Shown here: positions 1 through 7,365 of the stretch, in pieces | Position numbering within the stretch: position 1 is the first letter of the stretch | Layout of the letters: each line of letters opens with the position of its first letter | DNA from: Candidatus Njordarchaeota archaeon | Lineage (GTDB): Archaea; Asgardarchaeota; Njordarchaeia; Njordarchaeales; JAHKLH01 | NCBI GenBank assembly: GCA_029856635.1 | Contig: JAHKLH010000071.1 | Location: forward strand, 1-7,871 | Length of the DNA stretch: 7,871 nt | Direction: 5' to 3' | Translations under genes and position numbers: made by a program | The notes under the pieces: generated by a model | The model's database searches: none | Told to the model about the DNA's origin: nothing | What the model saw: the letters and a program-made list of their open reading frames with translations, nothing else

Positions 1-1
1 T

Positions 2-79
2 CATGTTAAGGAGCTCACAATAACTGCAACGGATTTTGCTGGAAATACTGTTACAAGAAAATTTATTATCTGGAGAGAG
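2..79 (+). repeat. C-terminal part of an Ig-like domain at the left edge
   Basis: The first 26 visible residues match the F and G strands of the downstream repeats: a K-E-L-T-I-T-A-T-D-F-A-G-N-T core corresponds to the H-E-I-K-V-I-A-Y-D-K-A-G-N-T segment of later repeats and is followed by a second hydrophobic strand. At least one Ig-like domain therefore precedes the globular domain, which sits inside the stalk architecture rather than at the extreme N-terminus, unless this is the first domain after the signal peptide. Confidence 0.7.
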
Positions 80-3000
80 CCATATAGAGAACTCGCAGAA
101 TATTGGGCGCCGAAAATAGTTCAAGATACCGATGATTCAAATTACAAAGCCGATTATCTTACAAGATTTGATTATGATGGCGATTACATTGGAAACAACA
201 ATTGGGAAAACTTAGATTACTATCCAGTTCCAGGATGGGTTTACTACGCAGTGATCGAAACGGAAACTCACTGGTTCATATTTTATGCTCTCTTTCATCC
301 TCGAGATTGGAATGATGTTCCAGATGCGGGTGCTGGAGAGCATGAAAACGACATGGAAGGAGTTATGTTTGTTATAAGAAAAGCGGGAAAATTTGGATAT
401 TTTGAATTAATGGAAACCCGAGCGCACACAGATTATTATCAGTACATAAATTCATCATGTAATATTCAGGAAAAAGGTGAGACAATAGATGGTTATGTAC
501 AATTTGATAATGGAACAAGCGTTCAAGGTGGAGGACAAATTCCAATAGTTTTCATCGAAGCAAAAGGTCATGCTGTCTATGCTTATGGTGATGGAGGAAC
601 GCCTGGTGGTGGCGATTGGGTAGAATACTGGTATTATGGATTTGCTGAGGAACCAAGTAGTGGAAATGATCGAAATGTTAGCTATAATTTAATTCCAATA
701 ATAACAACATTATGGCCTTACAGATTTAATATTGGCAACGGGAAAACGTATGATAAACCATTCACATATCAAGGGTATAGATATTCTTTCACGCAGTACA
801 TTGGTGGTGCTTTTGACGGTTCCGGACCAGGAGCATTGAGTCCAGATGATGCTGCAAATCCACCTTGGGGTTGGGACGATGATGATTTTGGAGATAATAC
901 TGGTGACTTCTTCTTCGATCCTGCTTATCTAGTTAATGAGCATTTTTACATGCCAGAACCATTTTCGCTTACATATGTTTATAATCCTTATCTAGAATCG
1001 GATTCAGTAGTTTATCCTGATGATGTGCCGCCAACAATTATAATTCGTGAGCCAGCAAATAATTCATATGTGAATTCAGATGCAATCACTATTAAATGGG
1101 ATGCGTGGGAGGATAATTCATTATACCAATTTGAAATTTATGTAGATAATACATTAGTAGCGACCCTTGATTCATCTGCAAGACAACATTCGTTAACGCT
1201 ATCTGAGGGAACACATAAGATAACTGTAAGAGCTTATGATTCGTACAGAAATTGGGATGAGGCTAGTATAATCGTAACTGTTGATAAAACACCGCCAAAT
1301 ATAATTATTACATCTCCAGAAAATGACTCATGGCATAACACGAAAGCTATTACTGTATCTTGGGATATGAGTGATAATAATGGAATAGATTATGTTGCAG
1401 TTTATGTTAATGATAGTTTGGTTGGAACAACTACGGAGACTTCCTATACTCTGACACTAGAAGAGAGAGCAAGTAAAATAACCGTAATTTGTTACGATAT
1501 TGCTGGGAATTCTAATAATGACTCAATTATTGTGCATGTTGACGTATCGAAACCATCGATAAAGATAACGAATCCAAATAATTATTCATGGTTTAATACA
1601 CAGTTTACTATTGAATGGACAGCATCTGACAATTTTGGAATAAAGACATTTATGATTTATATTAACAACGTATTTTACATGAATACGACAAAGAATACCG
1701 TTGACTTAGACTTAGGCGAAGGCACGCACGAGATTAAAGTAGTTGTAGTAGATTTTGCTGAAAATACGAATTCAAGTAAGATAATAGTATATGTAGATAA
1801 AACGAGTCCAAGCATAGAAATTTCAGAGCCGCAGAATGATAGTTGGCTTTCTTCAACGACTGTTAATGTTTCGTGGACTGCAAATGATAACATGGGAATA
1901 AACAAGTATCAGATTTATGTTAATAATCAACTGTATGATGAAACAACAAATACTTGGATAATAGTTCAATTAGATGATGACGACTACAATATAACAGTTC
2001 GTGCAATCGATAATGCGGGCAATATTAATGAGGATACTATTATGGTACACATAGATACTCATCCACCATCAATACAAATAACTCAACCGCAAAATGATAC
2101 ATATGTAGCATCAACATCCATCGTTGTCAAATGGACTGCAAATGATGACAGAGGATTAAAAGCTTTCGAGATATATCTTGACGAGGAGTTATATGCTAGC
2201 GTAGTTGGGTATCAAATAACGATAGAAGAACTGACTGAAGGCCAACACATTATTAAGGTAATAGCTTTTGATTATGCTTCTAATACAAATGATTCAATTG
2301 TAGAAATTACGGTTGATTTGACTCCACCTAATATTTATATCACAGCACCTAAAAATAACAGCTGGCAATCTACTAAGTCTATTACCATCACATGGAATGC
2401 CTTTGACACTTACGGAATTAACAAATATGAAATTTACGTGGATTCAGCCTACGTGGACACCTGTTATGATAATTCCTATTCACTGACACTTGAAGAAGGC
2501 ACACATGAGATAAAAGTTATCGCTTACGATAAAGCGGGAAATACTAATGCATCAATTGTGATAATCAATATAGACATAACGCCTCCAAGGATAGTCTTAA
2601 AGAGTCCTACTAATGATAGTTGGTTTAATACGCTTGAAATTCTCGTTGCATGGAACGTCAGTGATAACATGAATATTCAAGTCATTAGAGTTTACTTAAA
2701 TGGCTCATTGGTTACTGAAACTACTTCAAACAGTGTGTACATCGAAGCATACGAGGGATTAAATAATGTAACAGTAGTTGCTATTGATTATGCGAATAAT
2801 ACTAACCAATCACTAAGTTTGTTCTATGCAGATGTAACTGCGCCAAGCATTATTGTCTATTCTCCTAGAAATAATAGCATCACGAATGAGACTGAGGTTC
2901 AACTACACGTGGAAAGCAGCGATAATCTAAGATACGATCACATGGATATTTTGCTTAATGGTTCATTAATAGAAACAACGCAAAATGAAACATGTTTGAT

Positions 3001-6000
3001 GACTGTTACTCTGGATGATGGATACTATGAATTTACAATTATTGCATATGATTACGTTGGGAATAGAGAAGAAGTCAAAGTTTATATTACAATAGATACG
3101 AGCCCCTTGATCATAGATATAATTTGTCCGCAAAATAATACATGGTTTAATACTAGCTTGGTTAAATATGAAATTAACGTATATAATGCAAGAGGAAGCT
3201 TTGAAATAAGGATTTACGCAAATAGTACTCTGATTATGATTACTAATAAAACAAATGGTACTCTTCAATTAGATGAAGGCTTTTACTACATTAAATTCGT
3301 TGTTAATGACTCGATAGGCAAGGTTGCTTCTAAGATTGTGCATATTCACATAGATTTGCATTCACCACGCGTAATTATCACTGCACCAGAGAATAACAGT
3401 ATTTTTAATGTGAGTACAATAACGCTATCATGGGATGGAAATGATAATATGGAAATTGCTTATTACTTAGTCTATTTAAATGAGACACTTGCATATAATA
3501 CAAGCGAAAATAGTTGTGAGCTTAAACTGGATGACGGAGTACATGAAATTAAAGTGGTTGCTTATGACTTTGCTAAGAACTCAAACTCTTGTTGGATCAT
3601 TATTCGAATTGATACAAGTGTTCCGCAGATTATGATAACTCAACCAGATAATCAGAGTTACATATCATCTTCAGAAATTATTATTAGCTGGTCATGTACT
3701 GAAAATGTAAGCGAATATAAAATATTCATTAATAATACATATTATTGTAGTGTAGCAAACACGTCGATTAAATTACATTTAGACGAGGGAGTCTACGAAA
3801 TCAAAATCACTTGCACAGATTCTGCTGGCAACACTGGAAAAGGAATTCTTGTCATAACGATTGATGTGACATGTCCGCAAATTGAAATTACTGCACCAAG
3901 TAATAATAGCATACATAATGTTTCTGAAGTGCTTATTGAATGGAATGCATATGATAATTTTGGAATTGATTCTATAGAAATTTACATAGATGGTCAGTAT
4001 TTTACTACTACGAAGCAAAATTACATTAAAGTTCAACTAGAAGACGGCACACATGAAATAGACGTCATTGTTTATGACAAAGCAGGAAACACAGCAAGCA
4101 CAAGAATTGTCATTGAAATTGATACCAAACCACCATTAATTTTGATTGTTTCTCCAGAAAATAATAGCTGGTATGATTCAAATATTGTGAATATCTCGTG
4201 GAGTGGTTCTGATGATGTCACAAAGTGTCTGATTTATGTCAATGAAACATTAATTCAAGAATTAAACGGAACCACATATGAACTAAACGTAAATGAAAGT
4301 GGCTGCTATGAGATTAAAATTAAGGCAATAGATCGTGCTGGTAATTCAAACACATCAGCTTTAGTATTGTTCTTTGATTTAGAACCACCACATGTGATAA
4401 TATTTTCTCCAGTTAATGAGACTTTATTTAATTCATCAACGGTTCCCCTGAATGTATCAATTTACGATGATGTTAAAGTAGCGTATATTATAATTCTAAA
4501 GAATGGAACACTATGTGCAAATACTACTTCTCCTCCCACAGAGCTATATTTAACAGATGGAAAATGGAATATCACAATTATCGCACATGACTATAGAAAT
4601 AAGACAAATAAGGGTATGTTTCTGATAATAGTGGATACAACTCCGCCATCTCTTGAAATTTTATTACCAAAGAATAATTCGATAATTACTAATAATACTG
4701 TGAAGATAGAAACACACGTTAAAGATTTAACAAACGTGACAATTAATATCTTTGTCAATGATTCACCTATATCAACGAGCGGAAATACTACAATCATCTT
4801 CAATGAGGGTGGAGTGTATATTATTAAAATAACTGCAGTAGACTCTTGTAATCATATTACTGAGAAATATATTAAAGTCACTGTTGACCTATCTGAACCA
4901 TCCCTAGTAATTTTATCTCCAAGCAATGAAACATGGACTAATAATAGCAAAATTTTAATCAGTTTTCAGGCTAATGATGACACAAAGGTGAAAAGTACTC
5001 TTGTGATAATTAACAATACATACGTGATTCAAAATGAAACCGAATTCATCGTAAGATTACGTGATGGTACCTACATTATTAACATAACAGCAATTGACAT
5101 TATTGGAAAAACATCATCAAAGATCATCATTATTCATGTCGATGCCACACCACCGGAAATAAGCATTCTATCTCCACAGAATGGAACTTATGTGATTGGG
5201 AATGTTAGAATACATGCAATTGTGAATGCAAAGCCGCGCTTGAAGTATGTTTATGTAATGATTAATGAGACAATATTAGTTAATCAAACTGATGCTGAAA
5301 TAGATTTAAATGTAGAATTATCTGATGGAGTGTGGAGGATATCAATAATTGCAGTCGAAGAATTGATGAAGTCGGAAGTGTCTATAATCGTAATTAGTGA
5401 TTCGCAACCACCAACTCTCCAAGTAATGTGTGAGCCAAAGAATAATTCAATCACAAATAATGATGTAGCAGAGATTAAAATAAGCGTGAGTGATAATATA
5501 AGAGTAAAAGAGATATACGTATTCTTGAATGATGTGCTTATTGACATTATTTACGATAATGTGACAATGAACTTAGGTTTACAAAATGGCTTAAATATAA
5601 TCAAGATTATTGCAAAAGATAATGCAGGAAACGAAGCTATGACACAAATATTTATTGTTGTTGATAAAACTCCGCCAACTGTGGAAATTATAACTCCAAA
5701 ACCATACGAGTATATTACAACAGAGGAATTCTTACTACAATGGAGAGCATCTGATGAAACAGGAGTTCAATTCTTCGAAATATTCATTAACAACACATTA
5801 TATGCACGAACGGAAAATACATCAATTATTATCAAGGTTTCACATGAAGGAACGTATAAAATATGTGTAGTTGCGTACGATATGGCTGGAAACAAAGGAA
5901 GTTGCGTAATTACAGTATATGTCGAGTTTGAACTGAGTGAAGAGAAACCAGAAATGCAGCGTGCTGGAATAGAGTTCAACACACTACTAATAATCCTTGT

Positions 6001-6049
6001 AATGATTGGATTCATAGGCGTCGCACTTGCAATACGAAAAGCACGATAA
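2..6049 (+). CDS. Giant archaeal surface stalk protein with Ig-like repeats and C-terminal membrane anchor (5' end outside window)
   Basis: The frame is open from base 2 and codes convincingly from there, so the GTG at 251 is not the start; the true start and any signal peptide lie upstream. Counting the codon at base 2 as residue 1, the 2015 visible residues are: the end of an Ig-like domain (1-27), a motif-rich globular domain (about 28-338), 19 Ig-like repeats of about 86 residues (342-1976), a short Glu/Lys linker, and a transmembrane helix from 1992 ending in Arg-Lys-Ala-Arg. This is the usual layout of an archaeal ectoprotein: outside domains, one C-terminal helix, basic cytoplasmic tail. 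Roughly 70 N-x-S/T sequons in the repeats suggest heavy N-glycosylation. A role in adhesion, cell contact or presenting the head domain is inference; no catalytic family is recognised. The repeats share no long DNA identity, so no assembly collapse or recent expansion is visible. Confidence 0.93.
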   Translation, partial: HVKELTITATDFAGNTVTRKFIIWREPYRELAEYWAPKIVQDTDDSNYKADYLTRFDYDGDYIGNNNWENLDYYPVPGWVYYAVIETETHWFIFYALFHPRDWNDVPDAGAGEHENDMEGVMFVIRKAGKFGYFELMETRAHTDYYQYINSSCNIQEKGETIDGYVQFDNGTSVQGGGQIPIVFIEAKGHAVYAYGDGGTPGGGDWVEYWYYGFAEEPSSGNDRNVSYNLIPIITTLWPYRFNIGNGKTYDKPFTYQGYRYSFTQYIGGAFDGSGPGALSPDDAANPPWGWDDDDFGDNTGDFFFDPAYLVNEHFYMPEPFSLTYVYNPYLESDSVVYPDDVPPTIIIREPANNSYVNSDAITIKWDAWEDNSLYQFEIYVDNTLVATLDSSARQHSLTLSEGTHKITVRAYDSYRNWDEASIIVTVDKTPPNIIITSPENDSWHNTKAITVSWDMSDNNGIDYVAVYVNDSLVGTTTETSYTLTLEERASKITVICYDIAGNSNNDSIIVHVDVSKPSIKITNPNNYSWFNTQFTIEWTASDNFGIKTFMIYINNVFYMNTTKNTVDLDLGEGTHEIKVVVVDFAENTNSSKIIVYVDKTSPSIEISEPQNDSWLSSTTVNVSWTANDNMGINKYQIYVNNQLYDETTNTWIIVQLDDDDYNITVRAIDNAGNINEDTIMVHIDTHPPSIQITQPQNDTYVASTSIVVKWTANDDRGLKAFEIYLDEELYASVVGYQITIEELTEGQHIIKVIAFDYASNTNDSIVEITVDLTPPNIYITAPKNNSWQSTKSITITWNAFDTYGINKYEIYVDSAYVDTCYDNSYSLTLEEGTHEIKVIAYDKAGNTNASIVIINIDITPPRIVLKSPTNDSWFNTLEILVAWNVSDNMNIQVIRVYLNGSLVTETTSNSVYIEAYEGLNNVTVVAIDYANNTNQSLSLFYADVTAPSIIVYSPRNNSITNETEVQLHVESSDNLRYDHMDILLNGSLIETTQNETCLMTVTLDDGYYEFTIIAYDYVGNREEVKVYITIDTSPLIIDIICPQNNTWFNTSLVKYEINVYNARGSFEIRIYANSTLIMITNKTNGTLQLDEGFYYIKFVVNDSIGKVASKIVHIHIDLHSPRVIITAPENNSIFNVSTITLSWDGNDNMEIAYYLVYLNETLAYNTSENSCELKLDDGVHEIKVVAYDFAKNSNSCWIIIRIDTSVPQIMITQPDNQSYISSSEIIISWSCTENVSEYKIFINNTYYCSVANTSIKLHLDEGVYEIKITCTDSAGNTGKGILVITIDVTCPQIEITAPSNNSIHNVSEVLIEWNAYDNFGIDSIEIYIDGQYFTTTKQNYIKVQLEDGTHEIDVIVYDKAGNTASTRIVIEIDTKPPLILIVSPENNSWYDSNIVNISWSGSDDVTKCLIYVNETLIQELNGTTYELNVNESGCYEIKIKAIDRAGNSNTSALVLFFDLEPPHVIIFSPVNETLFNSSTVPLNVSIYDDVKVAYIIILKNGTLCANTTSPPTELYLTDGKWNITIIAHDYRNKTNKGMFLIIVDTTPPSLEILLPKNNSIITNNTVKIETHVKDLTNVTINIFVNDSPISTSGNTTIIFNEGGVYIIKITAVDSCNHITEKYIKVTVDLSEPSLVILSPSNETWTNNSKILISFQANDDTKVKSTLVIINNTYVIQNETEFIVRLRDGTYIINITAIDIIGKTSSKIIIIHVDATPPEISILSPQNGTYVIGNVRIHAIVNAKPRLKYVYVMINETILVNQTDAEIDLNVELSDGVWRISIIAVEELMKSEVSIIVISDSQPPTLQVMCEPKNNSITNNDVAEIKISVSDNIRVKEIYVFLNDVLIDIIYDNVTMNLGLQNGLNIIKIIAKDNAGNEAMTQIFIVVDKTPPTVEIITPKPYEYITTEEFLLQWRASDETGVQFFEIFINNTLYARTENTSIIIKVSHEGTYKICVVAYDMAGNKGSCVITVYVEFELSEEKPEMQRAGIEFNTLLIILVMIGFIGVALAIRKAR
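83..1021 (+). other. Globular head domain of unknown function with HPRDW / EHENDMEG / EAKGH / WGWDD motifs
   Basis: About 310 residues unlike the flanking Ig repeats and rich in aromatics, Gly and Asp. Visible landmarks (base 2 = residue 1): a D-x-D-G-D acidic loop at 57-61, HPRDW at 99-103, EHENDMEG at 113-120, HTDYY at 142-146, EAKGH at 186-190, WGWDDDD at 289-295, and a D-P-A-Y-L-V segment from 306. From memory, unchecked, the same motif order occurs in uncharacterised secreted proteins of bacteria and some eukaryotes. The H-E-N-D-x-E-G block followed by a G-H-A-x-Y block recalls the H-D-W-E / S-H-A pattern of NPP1 and Vps62-like proteins, so distant relationship to that fold is possible. 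The spacing of His, Asp and Glu suggests a metal-binding or hydrolytic site, but this is inference. No function is assigned. Confidence 0.6.
1025..5929 (+). repeat. Array of 19 tandem Ig-like (Big_7-type) domains, about 86 residues each
   Basis: Repeat starts, taken at the residue before the Pro pair or its substitute: 1025, 1289, 1547, 1802, 2060, 2321, 2579, 2837, 3101, 3359, 3617, 3869, 4127, 4382, 4640, 4892, 5147, 5405 and 5669, a period of 84-88 codons. Each unit reads roughly T-P-P-x-I-x-I-x-x-P-x-N-x-S-W, then a strand with W-x-A-x-D-N, a strand I-x-I-Y-V-N-x-x-L, an E-G-T-H-E-I-K-V strand, A-Y-D-x-A-G-N, and a last strand ending V-D. This matches the bacterial Ig-like domains of the Pfam Big_7 kind. 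Eighteen of the 19 units carry an N-x-S/T sequon after the first strand. Units 8-9 and 14-18 lack the tryptophan of the W-x-A-x-D strand. Such arrays act as rigid extended spacers; a reach of some tens of nanometres is inferred. Confidence 0.92.
5975..6046 (+). other. C-terminal transmembrane anchor and basic cytoplasmic tail
   Basis: The last 24 residues form an uninterrupted hydrophobic segment (Leu, Ile, Val, Gly, Met, Ala) closing with Arg-Lys-Ala-Arg before TAA. It follows a polar Glu/Lys linker after the last Ig-like repeat. This is the typical single-helix anchor of archaeal surface proteins, with the bulk of the chain outside the cell. No LPXTG or PEP-CTERM motif precedes it. Confidence 0.9.
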
Positions 6050-6108
6050 GTTACTAATTTTTCTATCGAGGATATAATTTAACGTAGTGCTTAGTACATC
6101 ATCAGAAA

Positions 6109-6135
6109 CTCCTTTTCTTCGATCTTACTGTTTTT
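6109..6135 (+). terminator. Pyrimidine-rich tract, possible archaeal terminator of the stalk-protein gene
   Basis: A T- and C-rich stretch with runs of four and five T lies 60-86 bases after the stop codon; a shorter run of five T sits at 6058-6062, nine bases past the stop. Archaeal RNA polymerase can terminate at T-rich tracts without a hairpin, so either could end the transcript. No stem-loop supports the call, and such tracts are common in AT-rich DNA. Confidence 0.25.
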
Positions 6136-6250
6136 CATGTCATTAGGGGAGTCATATTTACCTATAAAGGCAAACTTGGATGCTCATTATGAATTAAATT
6201 ACGGAAATTTAGTTAGATTGCACTATAAGAATTAAAGGCACTGAATTAAT

Positions 6251-6264
6251 TTAGGTTTTCCTAA
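6251..6264. promoter_or_regulatory. Perfect inverted repeat TTAGG-TTTT-CCTAA upstream of the CDF transporter promoter
   Basis: Two 5-base arms, TTAGG and CCTAA, flank a TTTT spacer, ending 7 bases before the TATA-like element at 6271. The position suits an operator for a dimeric repressor or a metal-responsive regulator, which would make sense ahead of a metal efflux gene. The arms are short and AT-rich sequence yields such palindromes by chance, so the call is tentative. In RNA it could also form a small hairpin. Confidence 0.25.
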
Positions 6265-6270
6265 GACCAA

Positions 6271-6283
6271 TTTAATATTATAT
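6271..6283 (+). promoter_or_regulatory. TATA-box-like element for the CDF transporter gene
   Basis: TTTAATATTATAT is an AT-only block preceded by AA. An archaeal start site about 25 bases past its centre would fall near 6300, downstream of the ATG at 6292 and upstream of the ATG at 6319. That supports 6319 as the translation start with a short leader. Confidence 0.45.
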
Positions 6284-6307
6284 TTGTTTACATGATAGAA
6301 TTTTTCT

Positions 6308-6311
6308 GGAG
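6308..6311 (+). promoter_or_regulatory. Shine-Dalgarno site GGAG deciding the CDF start
   Basis: GGAG lies 7 bases upstream of the ATG at 6319, a good spacing for pairing with the 16S rRNA 3' end. The earlier in-frame ATG at 6292 has only AT-rich sequence before it and no such site. Confidence 0.5.
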
Positions 6312-6318
6312 AATATTG

Positions 6319-7203
6319 ATGCAAAATCATAGTGATATCATTTTAAATAAAGCAATATTACTGATACTACTCGTAGTAATTCTGAATGTAATTATCTTAA
6401 TCATAAAGATTTCAATATATCTCATGACTATGTCTATTGCAGCGTTTGCATACTTACTTGATACAATTATGGATATGCAGAACGATATTATTTCATTATT
6501 TGGGCTAAGAAAAGCAAGAACACCACCTGATAAAGAGCATCCGTATGGACATGCTAAGTATGATGCTTTTGCTGCTACTATTATTGCCGTTTTTATAATC
6601 GCAATCACTTTAGAAATGACAATTGGAACATTTACTAGAATTTTCGAAGGTGTTTATCAAGTCAGTTTCGATCCATCGTTAATTATCATTTTTTCCATAC
6701 TCATGGTAATATATTCTCTTATTGCAATTGTTCAAAATCGATTTGCAATGAAGTACGGAATTTTAACTATAGAGTCTACAGCCTTGCATTACATAACAGA
6801 TCCCTTATTCACATTATTAGTCTTCATAGGAATTCTTCTTGCATCTATGAAATTCTGGTGGGTAGATTTCTTGGTTTCGGTAATAATTATTTTGATAGTT
6901 CTGAAAAAAGCAATTTCAATAATCAAGAAAACTTCGAGAATACTGCTTGATGCTGCAGTAATAAATGAACAAGAACTTCGTGAATCAATACTTCATGCAT
7001 TCAAAGGAAAAGTAATTGACTGCGAAGATATTTGCTCAAGAACCGACGGAACAAAGGTATTTCTTGAGATGATACTAAAAATGAATAAGAACTTGAGTTT
7101 GGAAGAATCAGACAAAATAGCGCATGAGGTCGAAGAATTTATTCGCAAGAAATATAAGCATCTGAAGTTCGAAAAAATAATTATACACCAAGAACCATAT
7201 TAG
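6319..7203 (+). CDS. Cation diffusion facilitator (CDF) family divalent metal/proton antiporter
   Basis: This 294-residue inner-membrane transporter would export Zn2+ or a similar divalent ion in exchange for protons. Six hydrophobic helices are visible near 13-35, 39-62, 85-109, 120-139, 147-177 and 179-202, followed by a cytosolic domain of about 90 residues. The transport site matches the E. coli YiiP pattern: D48-x3-D52 in helix 2 and H157-x3-D161 in helix 5. The helix 2-3 loop keeps D71, H74 and H78 with the H-P-Y-G-H-x-K signature. The C-terminus ends near I-H-Q-E-P, close to the family's I-H-Q-D-P, but other ligands of the cytosolic site are replaced. The start at 6319 is preferred for its GGAG site and promoter spacing; an in-frame ATG at 6292 would add nine residues. 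Substrate cannot be settled by eye; Zn, Cd, Fe and Co are all possible. It stands alone, with no metal-regulator gene in view. Confidence 0.92.
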   Translation: MQNHSDIILNKAILLILLVVILNVIILIIKISIYLMTMSIAAFAYLLDTIMDMQNDIISLFGLRKARTPPDKEHPYGHAKYDAFAATIIAVFIIAITLEMTIGTFTRIFEGVYQVSFDPSLIIIFSILMVIYSLIAIVQNRFAMKYGILTIESTALHYITDPLFTLLVFIGILLASMKFWWVDFLVSVIIILIVLKKAISIIKKTSRILLDAAVINEQELRESILHAFKGKVIDCEDICSRTDGTKVFLEMILKMNKNLSLEESDKIAHEVEEFIRKKYKHLKFEKIIIHQEPY

Positions 7204-7330
7204 AAATATTAAGCAGATTACAGAAAAACTAAATGGTGATTAATACTAAATTCCATGACACATTCCCTTTAGATTTCTACTTGTCCTGTAATGAGAAAAA
7301 AATGTCGTGCTTTTGTATTAATATCTCATC

Positions 7331-7348
7331 AGAAAAAGTTTATATTTT
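7331..7348 (+). promoter_or_regulatory. Archaeal promoter (purine-rich BRE plus TATA box) for the third gene
   Basis: AGAAAAAG (7331-7338) followed by TTTATATTTT (7339-7348) is a strong archaeal BRE/TATA combination. Transcription starting about 25 bases after the box centre would begin at roughly 7366-7370, essentially on the GTG start codon, implying a leaderless mRNA. Confidence 0.65.
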
Positions 7349-7365
7349 CATGTTAGTAGAAATTG

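Noticed and set aside
251..253. GTG as the start of the giant surface protein
   Set aside because: The frame is open to base 2 and residues before it continue the head domain (the D-x-D-G-D loop, the Y-W-A-P segment) and an Ig-like strand pair, so the GTG is an internal valine.
1025..5929. Recent tandem duplication or mobile-element repeat
   Set aside because: The periodicity is at protein level; only short shared DNA words are seen, mostly in the conserved E-G-T-H-E-I-K strand, so no recent copying or insertion is supported.
1675..6015. Reverse-strand open frames of 70-100 codons inside the large gene, and one opposite the CDF gene
   Set aside because: They lie entirely opposite strongly coding, repeat-structured sequence, have no recognisable domains or promoters, and are expected from antisense of Asn/Thr/Ile-rich coding DNA.
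6050..6291. tRNA, small RNA gene or CRISPR repeat in the larger intergenic gap
   Set aside because: No cloverleaf, conserved tRNA arm sequence or regularly spaced direct repeat is present.
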